Origin: Trichomonas vaginalis G3
Lineage: Eukaryota; Parabasalia; Trichomonadida; Trichomonadidae
DNA length: 64,000 nt
Direction of reading: 5' to 3'
NCBI RefSeq assembly: GCF_026262505.1
Contig: NC_067206.1
Location: 2,694,879 to 2,758,878, forward strand
Shown here piece by piece: positions 16,360-26,689 of this stretch. A program made the translations under genes and the position numbers. The stretch's first letter is position 1, and every line of letters begins with the position of its first letter. The notes under the pieces are model-generated. The model worked only from the letters and a program-made list of their open reading frames with translations, searched no databases and had not been told where the DNA came from.

Positions 16360-16806
16360 ATGTCTAGCGATTTCGCTATCTATATTCGAGACAAGCTTTT
16401 TGACAGCAAAACATCTGTAGACCATAAAATCTTACATAGTGTAAACAAGAAAGGTGAATTTGTTCTAAAGTTCTGTTTCTGGGAATATGACAAGAACCAT
16501 AAAACATTAAGCAGAGCAGTCTTAAAATTTGTCAATGACAGACTTGTTGACAGAGATGACGCCTCTTGGAGAGATGAAGTCCAACAAAACTTCTTAGAAT
16601 GCAAAGAAGACACATGCACTGTTCTTGAAGATGAAATAGAAAACAGAATAGATGAGCTATTAAAGGACAAAGAACTTTTACAAAAATATGGTTCTGAGAA
16701 GTTTGACATAACTCTACCAGAAAAGAAGAAGAGAGAAAAGAAAGAAAAGAAAGTAGAAGAAGAGAAGAAAGAACCAGAGCCAGAGAAGAAGAAATTTGAC
16801 ATGTAA
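16360..16806 (+). CDS. Unknown 148-residue protein with Lys/Glu tail
   Basis: Intact. An ordered N-terminal part (MSSDFAIYIRDKLFDSK, FVLKFCFWEYDKNHK, LKFVNDRLVDRDDASWRDEV) is followed by a helical stretch and a highly charged Lys/Glu/Pro tail from about residue 120. It shares a 37-bp divergent promoter region with the ATPase and converges with the next gene. Decayed copies are at 1000-1382 and 59735-60118, so it is a regular part of element A. No family recognised. Confidence 0.65.
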   Translation: MSSDFAIYIRDKLFDSKTSVDHKILHSVNKKGEFVLKFCFWEYDKNHKTLSRAVLKFVNDRLVDRDDASWRDEVQQNFLECKEDTCTVLEDEIENRIDELLKDKELLQKYGSEKFDITLPEKKKREKKEKKVEEEKKEPEPEKKKFDM

Positions 16807-16829
16807 AAATAAAATTTTATTTTTAGAAC

Positions 16830-17241
16830 ATTTCTGGGTCAATGTCAATGTTCTCTTCCTCTTTAGGAGCAAACACTGGCTTAGACTCTAAAATCTTTTT
16901 ACCCAATTTACCTTGAACTTCTACAACTTTAGACTCATAATATTCATAGTCGTTGCTTTCTTTGGTTCATAAGGTATAACAAGTTTGTATGCTTTGCCTT
17001 CTTTAAGGTTTGAGAACCTTCTGTCAAAACTTTCTTTGACTGTTAACAAACCTTCTATGTCTAAGTCTTCAAATTTCGCACCATTTTTAGTCACAATAGC
17101 AAACTTAACTGGTTCGATGTTCCAAACTTTGCTGAATGAAGACTTTTCAAAATGGTAGAAGTAAACATTCAAATATGTGAATGGGTCTAGTTCTTCTTTA
17201 AGTCCTGACATGTACTTGTTTACTGAGATGAATTTTGTCAT
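16830..17241 (-). pseudogene. Unknown ~135-residue Polinton protein
   Basis: Starts MTKFISVNKYMSGLKEELDP and reads on through FYHFEKSSFSKVWNIEPVKF and YKLVIPYEPKK; a tail matching IDIDPEMF lies at the far end. It looks broken once. The short ordered domain with an acidic end could be a single-strand-binding or replication accessory protein, since it lies directly downstream of the helicase gene on the same strand (37 bp apart), but this is speculation. A copy is at 590-975. Confidence 0.55.
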
Positions 17242-17278
17242 CTTTTCTATCGGATAAAAAAATATTTTTTTTTAAAAT

Positions 17279-18514
17279 TTACTCAGAAAAATTTTTCTTT
17301 GTATATACACCATTCTGTACGTCTAAAAGACTTTTGACATTTGCCAAGAATGTTCGTTTAGAAGCTGTCATATAACCATACTCTTGACAATATTGTTTAT
17401 ACGAATCGTACAATGACCTTTCATCTAAACACTCAAAGTCAGTTTCATCTATGAACAGTTCATATACACTCTTGTTTGCTTCTAACAATGTTTGTCTCTC
17501 TTCGGTATGTGGAATTTGTCTTGGATTGAACTTTGAAATATCTAATGTCATGAAATATGAGAACAAGTGGTTGTAAAAGTCAGATGTCAAAGTTTCTGAC
17601 AAAGCGTCAAAATATTCTGTATCTTGCATATGAGAATCTGACGTTCTGACAACTACATATCTTCTGTCAGAACTTTCTAACTTCATCGGAACAGCATTGT
17701 TTGAAACCATAATGAAATTTGCAACATTTTCACAAACTCTTTGGTCTTTATATTTTCTTTCAACAACTCCAACTTTGTCTGTTATAAGACTCTTCAAAGC
17801 ATCTGAGTTCAAAACTTTTGTTGTATCTATACTTTGAAGTTCGTTACATACTATAAGTTTCATATTCTCTATTGAAGAGTTAAATTTACCGCAGATGTTT
17901 TCTAAGTTTGTCATATTCGGGTTTGAATAGCCCTCTAACAGTTTGCATAAGATATCTGTAAAGAACGTGTTCTTACCTGTTCCTTGTTTTCCAATTATAA
18001 TGAGAGCAGTTTCATTTTTAGCACTTGGATGTTGTAAGATGTTTGCAAACCAACATAAGATATACTCATAGACTCTTTCGTTTCCATTGCATATAATTTC
18101 TTTGACATGGTCTAACCAAGCTTCTATAATATTTTCTTTCCATTCTACTTGTTCGTATTTATATCCAGTGAAGATAGAATAGAAGTTTGGAGAAGGTGTA
18201 TAAAACTTTATACCACGAACTGAAAAATCTTCTAACTTTGACAATAAGATATCCCAAGCATCTAACATCTTCATACCAACTTGTACAACTTTTATTTTCT
18301 TAAGTTTCTGTCTACATTCTTGTTCTGACACTATTGTTGCTCTTGGTTTGTTAAAGACTACATCCCATTCTTTCATAACATAACATTCTGGGGCAGAGTC
18401 GACATAAATGACTAAACGTTTCAAATTTTCGACTGCTTTGTTATAGTCTCGAAATGGACACATATTTCTGAATGTTTGGAAGTCATAAAAATCTGAAACA
18501 TCTATTCTGTACAT
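17279..18514 (-). CDS. SF3 (D5-like, DUF5906-type) helicase
   Basis: 411 residues, whole. Walker A: ALIIIGKQGTGKNTFF near residues 170-185. Walker B: NMKLIVCNELQSID near 215-228. Motif C: NFIMVSNNAVPM near 263-274, followed by DRRYVVVRTSD. This is the motif order of superfamily 3 helicases that unwind replication origins in DNA viruses. It lacks the long N-terminal extension of the 36820-38712 relative. The leader AATATTTTTTTTATTTTTAT precedes the ATG. A remnant of its end lies at 1-563. Confidence 0.92.
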   Translation of the reverse strand: MYRIDVSDFYDFQTFRNMCPFRDYNKAVENLKRLVIYVDSAPECYVMKEWDVVFNKPRATIVSEQECRQKLKKIKVVQVGMKMLDAWDILLSKLEDFSVRGIKFYTPSPNFYSIFTGYKYEQVEWKENIIEAWLDHVKEIICNGNERVYEYILCWFANILQHPSAKNETALIIIGKQGTGKNTFFTDILCKLLEGYSNPNMTNLENICGKFNSSIENMKLIVCNELQSIDTTKVLNSDALKSLITDKVGVVERKYKDQRVCENVANFIMVSNNAVPMKLESSDRRYVVVRTSDSHMQDTEYFDALSETLTSDFYNHLFSYFMTLDISKFNPRQIPHTEERQTLLEANKSVYELFIDETDFECLDERSLYDSYKQYCQEYGYMTASKRTFLANVKSLLDVQNGVYTKKNFSE

Positions 18515-18544
18515 TTTTATAAAAATAAAAAAAATATTTTTTTA

Positions 18545-19346
18545 TTCTTGAGCTATTTGTTGCATTTGTTGTTCTTGAGCTATTTGTTGTTCTTGAGCTA
18601 TTTGTTGTTGAAGTTGTTCTTGTAATACAATACTTTCACCAGTTGCATCTTCCAATTCGAAACTTTTGCCGTCATTGACAAATACATAGGACATAAAAGT
18701 TTTACAGGAACAAAGTTTGCGTCAACTAAGGTTAAGTTTATGTTTGCTAAAGTGTTTGAGTTTACTAAAGCTGAAAACTCTGCATTCGAATGAACAATAG
18801 GCAAACCAGCAGAGAATGTGTTGTTTATACGCATAAGTATCTTTTGGTCATAGTAGTTTCTGTCGACATTCGAATAGCACTTTGAACCTAAGTTTGAAAC
18901 AATATATAAAATAGGTGTACTTAAAGTCAATGGAATAGACATTCCTTGTATGACACCTTTTCCTGTTATAGGAAACTGTTGGTAGTAAAAACCAGATATA
19001 AGTTTTGTATTATAGCTCATATCGTTTATAGTAAACTCAGTCGGACATCCAAACATAATGAAACCTGCTCTAGTTGCAGCACATGTTACACCCGTACTTA
19101 AAGTATTAAATAAGTCAACAAAACCTGTTGGTGGTATATCTGAGTAAGTATCTTCAAAGGAGTATTTTTTACCATTCACAACAATAAAATCTTCTGGTGT
19201 CAAAAGAGCAAAACAGGCTTTAGTCGTCATTGTGTTTAAAGTTAGTTTACAATATCGTCCTTGAGGACTTTGTAAGTTTGTTGTTATAGAATTATATGAC
19301 TCAGGGTTTTTAGTCGTAATAGTATAACCACTATGTCTTCTGCCAT
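18545..19346 (-). pseudogene. Probable minor virion protein with Gln-rich tail
   Basis: Fossil, looks broken (one or two breaks). It begins near 19346, reads GRRHSGYTITTKNPESYNS, then FALLTPEDFIVVNGKKYSF, AGFIMFGCPTEFTIND and YYQQFPITGKGVIQGMSIPL, and ends in a repeated QQIAQEQQIAQEQQ tail. The beta-rich, Gly/Thr-rich composition suits a capsid or spike-type protein. It lies among capsid-side genes on the same strand. No family recognised with certainty. Confidence 0.5.
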
Positions 19347-19588
19347 TTATATATATTTAAAAGTTTTTCTGAAAGTGGAGAAGAAACTTCATCTAAACTT
19401 TCACATGGCGTTTCTTGAAGTTCTCTGTCTAAGAAGTTCAAATATTTTGTAAAGACATAGAACTTTCCTTTGTCTACACGAACAAACAAAACAGGGTCTT
19501 TCATATCGTTCAAAAGTGTGTAAAGTCCTTTACATGAAATAAAGTCTATATTATTTTTCTTCAAACATCTTTCAAGAAGTTTTGACAT
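19331..19588 (-). CDS. 85-residue unknown protein
   Basis: Intact; starts MSKLLERCLKKNNIDFISCK and contains VLFVRVDKGKFYVFTKYL. The ATG is preceded by GCTAAGTAAAA, the capsid-side promoter type. The 3' end overlaps the start of the next gene, as in a compact viral operon-like layout. It looks like a small alpha/beta protein of unknown role. Confidence 0.6.
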   Translation of the reverse strand: MSKLLERCLKKNNIDFISCKGLYTLLNDMKDPVLFVRVDKGKFYVFTKYLNFLDRELQETPCESLDEVSSPLSEKLLNIYKWQKT

Positions 19589-19594
19589 TTTTAC

Positions 19595-20175
19595 TTAGCA
19601 AATAAACTTTAATGAAATGTTGTGGTCGTCAAATATTTTTATAACGTCTGGGAAACTATATTTTAAGTTCAACGTTTCACCTCCTTTCATAACGTATATC
19701 TTGTCAATGACATTATATGAAACACCACAGCAACTAACGTCGGGTTCTATTTCTTTGATGTTTATATCGTCTGCCTCTGTCAAAAGTTTCAATAGTTCTT
19801 TCAAAACTTCATGAGGTGCAATGACATATGAGTTCACTTTTACAGGGTTGTGTTCGACCAAGTTTAACATTATACCTAAAGCTTGACAAATCTTCTCCTG
19901 AGTTTGAAGTTTGTCTTTCAGTTGTTGGTAGTCGTTTCGAATATCTGCAACAGAACTTAAGTCTCTGCTAACTTCAGGATATGTTGGTTGTTCTTTTACA
20001 GGAACAATTGTTATACCATCTTCGTCTCGTATGGTTTCCCCACTTCAACATCTCTGTCTTTGACATTGACAACAACACTTTGACTGTTTGTTTGAGTTGG
20101 TGAATTTAACTTCACATCTGCCACCGCCATTAAACCTTTTGAAACACTTACGCTTCTATTTTTCGGAAATGACAT
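19595..20175 (-). pseudogene. Unknown ~190-residue protein with central coiled coil
   Basis: Starts MSFPKNRSVSVSKGLMAVAD after TTCTAAGTAAA. A middle helix reads DIRNDYQQLKDKLQTQEKIC, and the C-terminal part has VNSYVIAPHEVLKELLKLL, VSYNVIDKIYVMKGGE and FDDHNISLKFIC. It looks broken once. It is divergent from the 20194 gene across an 18-bp spacer. The function is unknown; the coiled coil suggests an oligomer. Confidence 0.5.
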
Positions 20176-20193
20176 TTTACTTAGAATAAAAAG
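20176..20193. promoter_or_regulatory. 18-bp bidirectional TTAG promoter
   Basis: The spacer TTTACTTAGAATAAAAAG separates divergent ATGs at 20175 and 20194. It has the same length as, and a similar core to, the spacers at 4830-4847 and 63900-63917. Confidence 0.6.
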
Positions 20194-20439
20194 ATGGACG
20201 TATTTGAGTATCTCTTCGAATTGAAGCAGAACAAAGTTTACACACACAAAAAATACAAATACATTGACAGAATAGTTCTTTATACAAACAATGGTAAATG
20301 TTATAGAATAGCAGTCTTTGCTGAACCAAAATATTTTCATAAAGCAAAGAAAGTTGGTATAACTGAAATGGTGAAAGTTCTTGAAGCAGACAAAAATATA
20401 ACTTCAAAACTTACAGATATTTCTAAAGGAAGTTTATAA
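20194..20439 (+). CDS. 81-residue basic protein, unknown
   Basis: Intact; starts MDVFEYLFELKQNKVYTHKK and has KCYRIAVFAEPKYFHKAKKV in the middle. It is Lys/Tyr-rich and probably small alpha/beta. It is transcribed against the large capsid gene block, with which it nearly converges (67 bp). No family recognised. Confidence 0.6.
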   Translation: MDVFEYLFELKQNKVYTHKKYKYIDRIVLYTNNGKCYRIAVFAEPKYFHKAKKVGITEMVKVLEADKNITSKLTDISKGSL

Positions 20440-20505
20440 TACAATATTATGTCAAAACTGGCGTACTGTCAATATTTGACGGAGAGAAGTCAGTTCAAGA
20501 ACAAC

Positions 20506-22152
20506 TTACTGACCTGCTGCCAAAATCTGCTCGATGGAAGCTGTCGTTATGCCAATCTGAGGAGCCCCAGCAGGTTTCATCGAACGAATCTTCAAAAGAG
20601 CATCTTCCGTGAAAAGTGCTATTGGTTTTGTAAACTTCTTTGCTTTCAATTCATCTGGACCGTCTCTGTCACCAGTATATTGTATTTGTACAGTACCAAC
20701 AGTTGAAATACCACCCATAAAGTCTTCTGAGTCAGCAAATGGAATGCCAAGCCAAAAGTTTGAACGGTCTCCATTTGTATATTGAGTTTTTTGACCTCCT
20801 GTATGAGTCCATACTTTCACATATGGCATAATAGAACTTTGCATTTCAGGGTTAATGGTTGTTGTGAAGTTGTTGTTAAAGTTCATAGCATCTAATGTCA
20901 AGTTGTATGACCTCATATCCTCAACTGTAGAATATTCTTCTCTTGGATAATATTTGCCATCTATGTTTATATGATATTTAATACCGGGGTTGTAGAAACA
21001 AGAATAGTCATTTATAGTTCGTCTGAAAGAACAAACATAGTATCTGCATGTTTCATTGCAGTTGTTAAGGCAATATCTGTTCTTGCACCTGGGTCAGCAC
21101 TTTGGTTTCCAACTTCACCTGCAAAGTCTTTGACAGATATTTGGTGTATAGGGAACATAAGTGGAACTGCAATATATTTGGCAGCTAAAGCATTTGAAAT
21201 ATCTGGGTCCAACATATAGACTGCAAGTCTGCTTTCTATTCTCTTGCATTCAAATTTTTCGCATGTGAACTTAACTGGGTCCCAAGCAGTTCCAGCAGCA
21301 TTGAAATAATAGTTTACTTCAGTGTTGAGGTTTGAGAAACCAAAGTCTAAGTCAACTTTGTCTTTGCAAAATTCGGCGAATGACGTTTTATTGTTCCCTC
21401 TACGTCTGTAAGAGTGAATGGGTCTTGTGTTGGTGCAATGACTAAGTTATTTTTGCTTGGAGTAAGTTCAATAGAAATTTTTCCTGCCCAGTTTGGCAAG
21501 TATCTTAAAAACCTGAAGATGAGGAAAGATGACAAAGGAACTCTAAGTTTCAGTTTTACTTTGGTTACTGCTGCTGCAGTTTGTCCAGAAAGGTTAACAT
21601 AAACTCCTGGAACGTTAGGGTCAAGTCTTCTTATTTTCTCAATAGTTGCATATGGTCTGTTTGTTCTCTAGCTTGTGGTTGTACTGAGTTTCTCAAAGCG
21701 AACCATTCATAGTTTGCCCATGTTACTGTTTGAACTAAGTCAGAGTTAGAATATATCTTATATCCCATGAAAACTTCTGGAGCATATTGGTATCCGACAT
21801 AGAAAATTCCATTGCAACCTTTCTTGTCAGACAACTTGGCAGAAGGTTTTATTTCAATGTCTTGTTCCACGTATAAGAATGAGTTGTCAATAGAAATAAT
21901 ATGAAACCTGTCGCAAGCAATATCTACTGTTGTTGAAGAACCTTCTCCAAACTCACCTACGTTTCCATAAGAAACAGCAGTTGTATATTCGTAAGTTCCA
22001 GGAACTATTTCTGACCTTCTAATGGCATTGTCGCATTCGTTATACCATTCGGAAACATTTCCGTTCATGGCATCCAAAACTGTTGGCGTTATATTCTGAG
22101 CGGCGTACATTTCATATGGGTAAAAATATAGAATAGTTGGATTTATTGTCAT
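20506..22152 (-). pseudogene. Double-jelly-roll major capsid protein, element A
   Basis: Fossil; looks broken in a few places. Read leftwards: TINPTILYFYPYEMYAAQN, NSFLYVEQDIEI, IFYVGYQYAPEVFMGYKIY, NSDLVQTVTWANYEWFALRN, later PLMFPIHQISVKDFAGEVG and near the end FWLGIPFADSEDFMGGIST. An N-terminal G-Y-x-I-y-x-n x8-10 Q.V.W.NYEWF pattern and two repeated beta domains of about 550 residues fit Polinton and adinto-like major capsid proteins. It forms trimeric hexons. It is continuous in frame with the upstream low-complexity protein (22152-24237). I am confident of the role, less of the exact family. Confidence 0.75.
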
Positions 22153-24237
22153 AATAGTCGGACCAAGCTTTACTTTCTTCCTGACTGAGTTTTTAACTCT
22201 TCTTTTTCCTTCATTGCCACTACTTTCACTAGATGAAGTTACTTCTTCACTACTTTCACTTTGTTCTACTCTTCTCTTCTTCTTTGGTGTCGCTTTTGGT
22301 AACTTGCCCTCTGCTTCAAGTTGTTGCATCTTTGCCTCATGTTCACCTAGTATGTTGTAAATTTCCCATGTCCTTTTTGCCTTTGGGCTCTGGTCGCCCA
22401 TCTCAGGTAACCTATATCCTAGAAAGATTTTGTCATAGTTTGTATTTGAGTCTTCGCGTATTGTTTGCATGACTCTTTCCTGAGTTTCCGGTTCAAGCTC
22501 TTCAAACAGAGCTTGTCCATATGGAATAAGCTCGTTTCCAAATATATGTTTTTGTAGCCATTCTGGTTTTCTTTCCATGTTACCAATAATATCTTTGTGA
22601 ATGGGAAAGCTTTTACCCAACGTTTCAGGCTTGCGTCATTTATTTCTGTAGTTGGTTTTATTTTGTCAAGGAACATGTTTTTCAATACTAACATTTCATT
22701 TGGTACTGTCCATTTGAGTTTTCTTAAATATTCATCCCTTCTCGGTTCATTGTCTGCAAAGTAAGTTTTTATGACATTTTGTAAACTTTCGTTTGCAAGG
22801 TCATGTACAATAGGTTCTCTTCCTTCTCCCTAACTTTCTTTCTAAACTCTTCACCAAATATACCATCTTTATGGTTCTGTGTAGTTCTTTGAGATAAATG
22901 TTCTAGAACGTCAGGTGTTATATTTCCATCAGCCATGTTCATTTCATACTGGTCCAAAATATCTGCATGTTTCATATCTTTCAATGGCATTAAAGCCGCG
23001 CTGAAAATACCAGCTATAATCTGGTTCACCATTGACTTCCATTGCGTCTACAACTTCTTGGAATTGTGGTTGTAAGTTTATGAACCACCTATCCGGGTTA
23101 GCTTTATGACCCCATCTCATTGTAGTTCCATAGTCTGCAGAAACAAAAGTAGGTTTGTTTATATTGGTTAGGTTCTGAATGAACTTTAAACAATGTTTCA
23201 TTTCTATATGTTTTGTTGAAATTTAACCTTTTATTTTCACCGAGTTCAGCCAAAGATTGAACGTTATATGGTCGTAAGTAAAAAGGGTTATTGTATTTGC
23301 GTACATTTTCTTTCAGTACTTCCATTCTATGCTGAATATTTTCATCTGGTGTTGGAGTCTTTTGTATGTCGGCAAACATTTTTCGATATTCTTCTACTAT
23401 GTCAGCCGAATTTTTCTTAGACTCTTGGAAAGATTCCATATTCACCGCATACTCTTGTTGAGGGTCAAGATTTTTCGGCTGTTCCAAATCTTCATCTAGT
23501 TCTGTGAAGTTAGTTTCCAAAGGAGGGACTTGTTCGTTTCCTTCAGGCTCTTCTAGCTGTTGTTGCTGAACTATTTCTTCCATGTCTGGTTGTATCTGAA
23601 CTTCTTCCTGTGGAGTTTCTTGTACCTCATCTGCTGGCATTTCATATATTCCGAGACCGTTTTTAACAAGTTCCCTATCTAAGTCATCCGGACTCATAAA
23701 CCTTTCTTCTTTCGTTCCGTCTCTATTTTTTACGCGTTTCATGAAGAGAGTTGAATTGTCATTTAGCTCTGACACCAAATATCTCGGAGTAAATTCAGTC
23801 ATGTCATTTGGATGATATGCTATTAAATCATATCCCTTAGCGAGCTTGTATTTTCCAGGTTTGAAATTATATCCCATTTGGTGCTGAGCCATAAAGCTAA
23901 ATAGGTTCGGGTCAGTATTTCCTTCCTTGAACTTTCTAATAGCTTCTTTATATCTGTCACTAAAGTCAAGAGTATCTGGGTAACCATAGTCTTCCTTAAG
24001 CATTTTTAAGAATTCTTGGTTTCCTTGTTCTCTACTTCTTTTATGTCCTTGCTCTGTTTGTGGTTGTTGTTGTGCAGGGTTTTGAACTGTTGGTTGCTGT
24101 GCTGGTTGCTGTGCTGGTTGTGGTGCTGGTTGTTGTGCAGTGTTTTGAACTGTTGGTTGTGGTGCTGGTTGTTGTGTTGGTTGTGTTGTTGTGCTGGTGT
24201 TGTTGTTGTGTGCGGTTGTTGTTGTTGTGTTGGTTGT
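22153..24237 (-). pseudogene. Capsid-linked precursor with Gln/Pro-rich N-terminus and SV40-type NLS
   Basis: Fossil with a few breaks; the start lies in the N gap. Order: a PAQQPAPQPAQQ-type low-complexity region (24010-24237), HKRSREQGNQEFLKM, a globular part (EDYGYPDTLDFSDRYKEAI, YDLIAYHPNDMTEFTPRYLV), an acidic Gln/Glu/Pro linker, WYFQRGFNAIERYE and helical blocks. Then comes PKKKRRVEQ at about 22267-22287, a canonical nuclear localisation signal, and a Ser/Glu patch leading in frame to the capsid protein. A precursor cleaved into a DNA-binding or scaffold protein and capsid is one reading. Alternatively these are two fused genes. Confidence 0.55.
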
Positions 24238-24337
24238 NNNNNNNNNNNNNNNNNNNNNNNNNNNNNNNNNNNNNNNNNNNNNNNNNNNNNNNNNNNNNNN
24301 NNNNNNNNNNNNNNNNNNNNNNNNNNNNNNNNNNNNN
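24238..24337. other. Assembly gap (100 N)
   Basis: 100 Ns inside the low-complexity CAA/CCA-rich tract, a place where assembly commonly fails. The true length is unknown. Confidence 0.99.
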
Positions 24338-24540
24338 TGACTTCTTCAGTATTGCTATGAATCTTTCCGAACAGAAAGAATATAAGAAGGGTGAAACAAA
24401 TGTGAAATATTATCCTTCATCTCTGAGACAATAACGAACAAAAGATGTTATACAAATTCTTACCAAAGTTGAAGAAGCTTCTATTGACATTGACGAAGGA
24501 AGTGAAATGGTTGAAGAAATAGACCCTGAAGCTATTTAAG
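24338..24540 (+). pseudogene. C-terminal piece of an unknown gene
   Basis: Reads FFSIAMNLSEQKEYKKGE, then KYYPSSLRQ, and further on an acidic tail ASIDIDEGSEMVEEIDPEAI ending at a TAA. The start is in the gap. The acidic ending resembles that of the gene at 16830-17241 only in composition. Family unknown. Confidence 0.4.
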
Positions 24541-24557
24541 CAAAATATATTTTTTGG

Positions 24558-24773
24558 TTAGTCTTCATATCGATATTTTACAACAATTCCCCAATGTATA
24601 AACTTTTCATACGCTTTTTCATAAGCTTTATATACCTTCAGAAATTTTGCATAATCTTTAGAAGCATTTAGATATTGTTTAAATGCTTTGTATGTCTTCA
24701 GAAATTTTGCATAATCTTTTACATGTTGTTCGTTCTCTTCTTCTGTCATGAGTTCCGAATATTCTAAATTCAT
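24558..24773 (-). CDS. 71-residue protein with KDYAKFLK repeats
   Basis: Intact; MNLEYSELMTEEENEQHV is followed by two copies of KDYAKFLKTYKAFKQY / KDYAKFLKVYKAYEKAY and ends HWGIVVKYRYED. The duplicated helix suggests a small helical repeat protein. An AT-rich leader precedes the start. It lies at the right edge of element A, before the decayed KilA duplicate. Function unknown. Confidence 0.5.
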   Translation of the reverse strand: MNLEYSELMTEEENEQHVKDYAKFLKTYKAFKQYLNASKDYAKFLKVYKAYEKAYEKFIHWGIVVKYRYED

Positions 24774-24814
24774 GTTCTTTCATATGAGATAAAATTTTAT
24801 AAAAAAATAAAAAT

Positions 24815-25690
24815 TAGCTTAGATTTTCTTTTTCTCTACTGTTTGAAGTTATCGAATATTCTGTTATTTTTCCTTCATAATGGTAAGTCTTCTTTGAATG
24901 TAAGTATTGTCAACCTTTATTCATAGTGTGTTTGAGGAAGAGTATTTTGACATATTTCCTTTCATTTGCCTCATTCGGTGTCATTGAAATCGGTAAGTTT
25001 TCACGCATAGAAACCATTTTCTGTCAGATTTATTATATCTTAGCGAGGTCGCTAAAAGCTCTTGTTGTTTCTTCTCACTAAATGCAACATAACCATATCT
25101 TCTTCTTCTTCTTTCTCAACTCTTCAGTATATATCATATACTTATAACTCTTTTCCTTTCCTTTTGTACTGAACGCCGGTATTCTTTTCTGTATGCTTTT
25201 GTCTTTGGATTCAATGACTTCTATCTTTTGCTTGAAGTTTCTTTTCCATCTCTCCACGTTCTGCCTTTATATAGCTTCATCTAACATCATGAAATATAAC
25301 AAGCATAACGAGGTGAAGCCCACATTGCTACAGCGTTTACTTAAAAGTCTCATGACATAATAACCTTTCAAACCAGGAGCCAAATTCTTGGCGATTTTCG
25401 TACGGAATCTCTCTCTCGGTTTTCCGAGGGAAGCAATCATATGAGGAAATTCTTCTAAAAGTTCTTTTGTCTGTTGGTTTTCAAAACCAATGATATGCTT
25501 GCTTTGTAGAACGAAGAGCATTCATTATACTTTGCATTTTGGTACATGTCATCTTTGACCGAAACGAATGAGGCGAAGTTGTTTTGTTATAATTTGGTAT
25601 GTACTCGTATTCTTCATTTATGGCTTCAATGAACGATAGCAATTGTTTTGTTCTCTAATGTTGTCATTACTGTCTTTTACATAACAAAAT
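24815..25690 (-). pseudogene. Decayed inverted copy of KilA-3
   Basis: Fossil with many breaks. Matches 14093-14920 along its length, including FENQQTKELLEEFPHM, KNLAPGLKGYYVMRLL and the C-terminal region, and the T-rich leader near 25685-25720. With the copies at 26690-27640 and 27900-28555 it forms an inverted duplicate of the KilA cluster. Confidence 0.8.
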
Positions 25691-25739
25691 AAAAAAATAA
25701 ATAAAAAATAAAATTAGCGTTATTTTTTCTGAATAAACA

Positions 25740-26460
25740 CTATTCTTCACAACATTAAATTTTATCCTGTATGAAATGACTTTAAAAAGATTAATTGACT
25801 CGACTTCGAATACTATCTCATTGAAGCGCACTGGACATGACCACAAAAACTGTGTGTTGAAAGTTCTTTAAGCTTTAAGATTGAAGGTACGAACGCATTT
25901 TGTCTTCACTTACGTATGAAAGAATATTGACCGTTATCATTAACAGAAGTGAATCAACACTAATCAAAATGTATGTAATAAAAAATTGGTTTAAACAGAA
26001 TGAAATAATTTTAAACGTGTGAATTACCCAACACATGCTTGGAGATGATGAGAATACAGACGAGTTATTGAAAAAAATAACGCAAGCATTAACGATGCAA
26101 ATAGAAAAGAAGTGTTAGAATGAATGTCCTTACAAACACTGTATCGAATAATCTTATGCGGTGCCGAAGCCAGAATGGAAAATAAATTTACGGTCAAAAT
26201 ATGCAATTTATTAAAGATCTTATGTCGACAGGCTAGTAAGCACAGTGGTACTAAAGGTGTGTGTTATGCGGGTAGGGTCGGTTCGAACCGCGACAGGTCG
26301 CCGTATTTTCTTATTTTCTTTGTTTGTCTTGTTTGTCGTGAATTAAAAAGTGTGCATTAAAACGTGCCCTCTATCTTCCACGGAATAAATAAAAAGATTT
26401 ACTTTATTTCTCTTTATTTCTTTGTTCCGTCAGGCTGGAAGAAGGGTTTGCTGTTTTTCT
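25740..26460. other. Stretch unlike the elements around it; no gene seen
   Basis: No convincing coding region on either strand. Codon texture differs from the flanking Polinton DNA, and the words of the KilA cluster and satellite are absent. It contains tRNA-like boxes at 26239-26289. It could be a host spacer or another mobile element interrupting the KilA duplicate. Confidence 0.4.
26225..26305 (+). ncRNA. tRNA-like A/B box pair (tRNA-derived repeat candidate)
   Basis: AAGCACAGTGGTA at 26239-26250 resembles a pol III A box and GGTTCGAACC at 26280-26289 is a textbook B box, spaced as in a tRNA. A clean cloverleaf cannot be folded by eye: the D stem and acceptor do not pair well. It may be a tRNA-derived SINE or a decayed tRNA. 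It is followed by a T-rich stretch. Confidence 0.35.
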
Positions 26461-26544
26461 CAGCCGAAATCAATATGTTTTTACATTTTGGAATCTTAGC
26501 CGAATGAGCGAATCTTTTTCTCTCGTCGGGAAGCTTTGACCCAA

Positions 26545-26625
26545 AAAATATAATGAGGTAGAAAGAGGTGAGATCTCACCGTGTTTTTTCACCTCTTTTT
26601 TCACCTCTTTTTTCACAAGGCGTTT
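26545..26625 (+). repeat. Palindromic AGATCT module
   Basis: GAGGTGAGATCTCACC core followed by three TTTTTTCACCTC words, of the GGTG/CACC type. It sits in the spacer between the decayed KilA copies, at the position its counterpart holds in element A. Confidence 0.85.
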
Positions 26626-26689
26626 ATACATGAATTGTACGATGTATTTTGAAATCCTAAACATTACGTAGGCTTCTATTTCTCTCTGT

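Noticed and set aside
24016-24237. Cys/Trp/Leu-rich plus-strand frame that looks like a membrane protein
   Set aside because: It is the shadow of the Gln/Pro-rich coding strand of the capsid precursor read in reverse.
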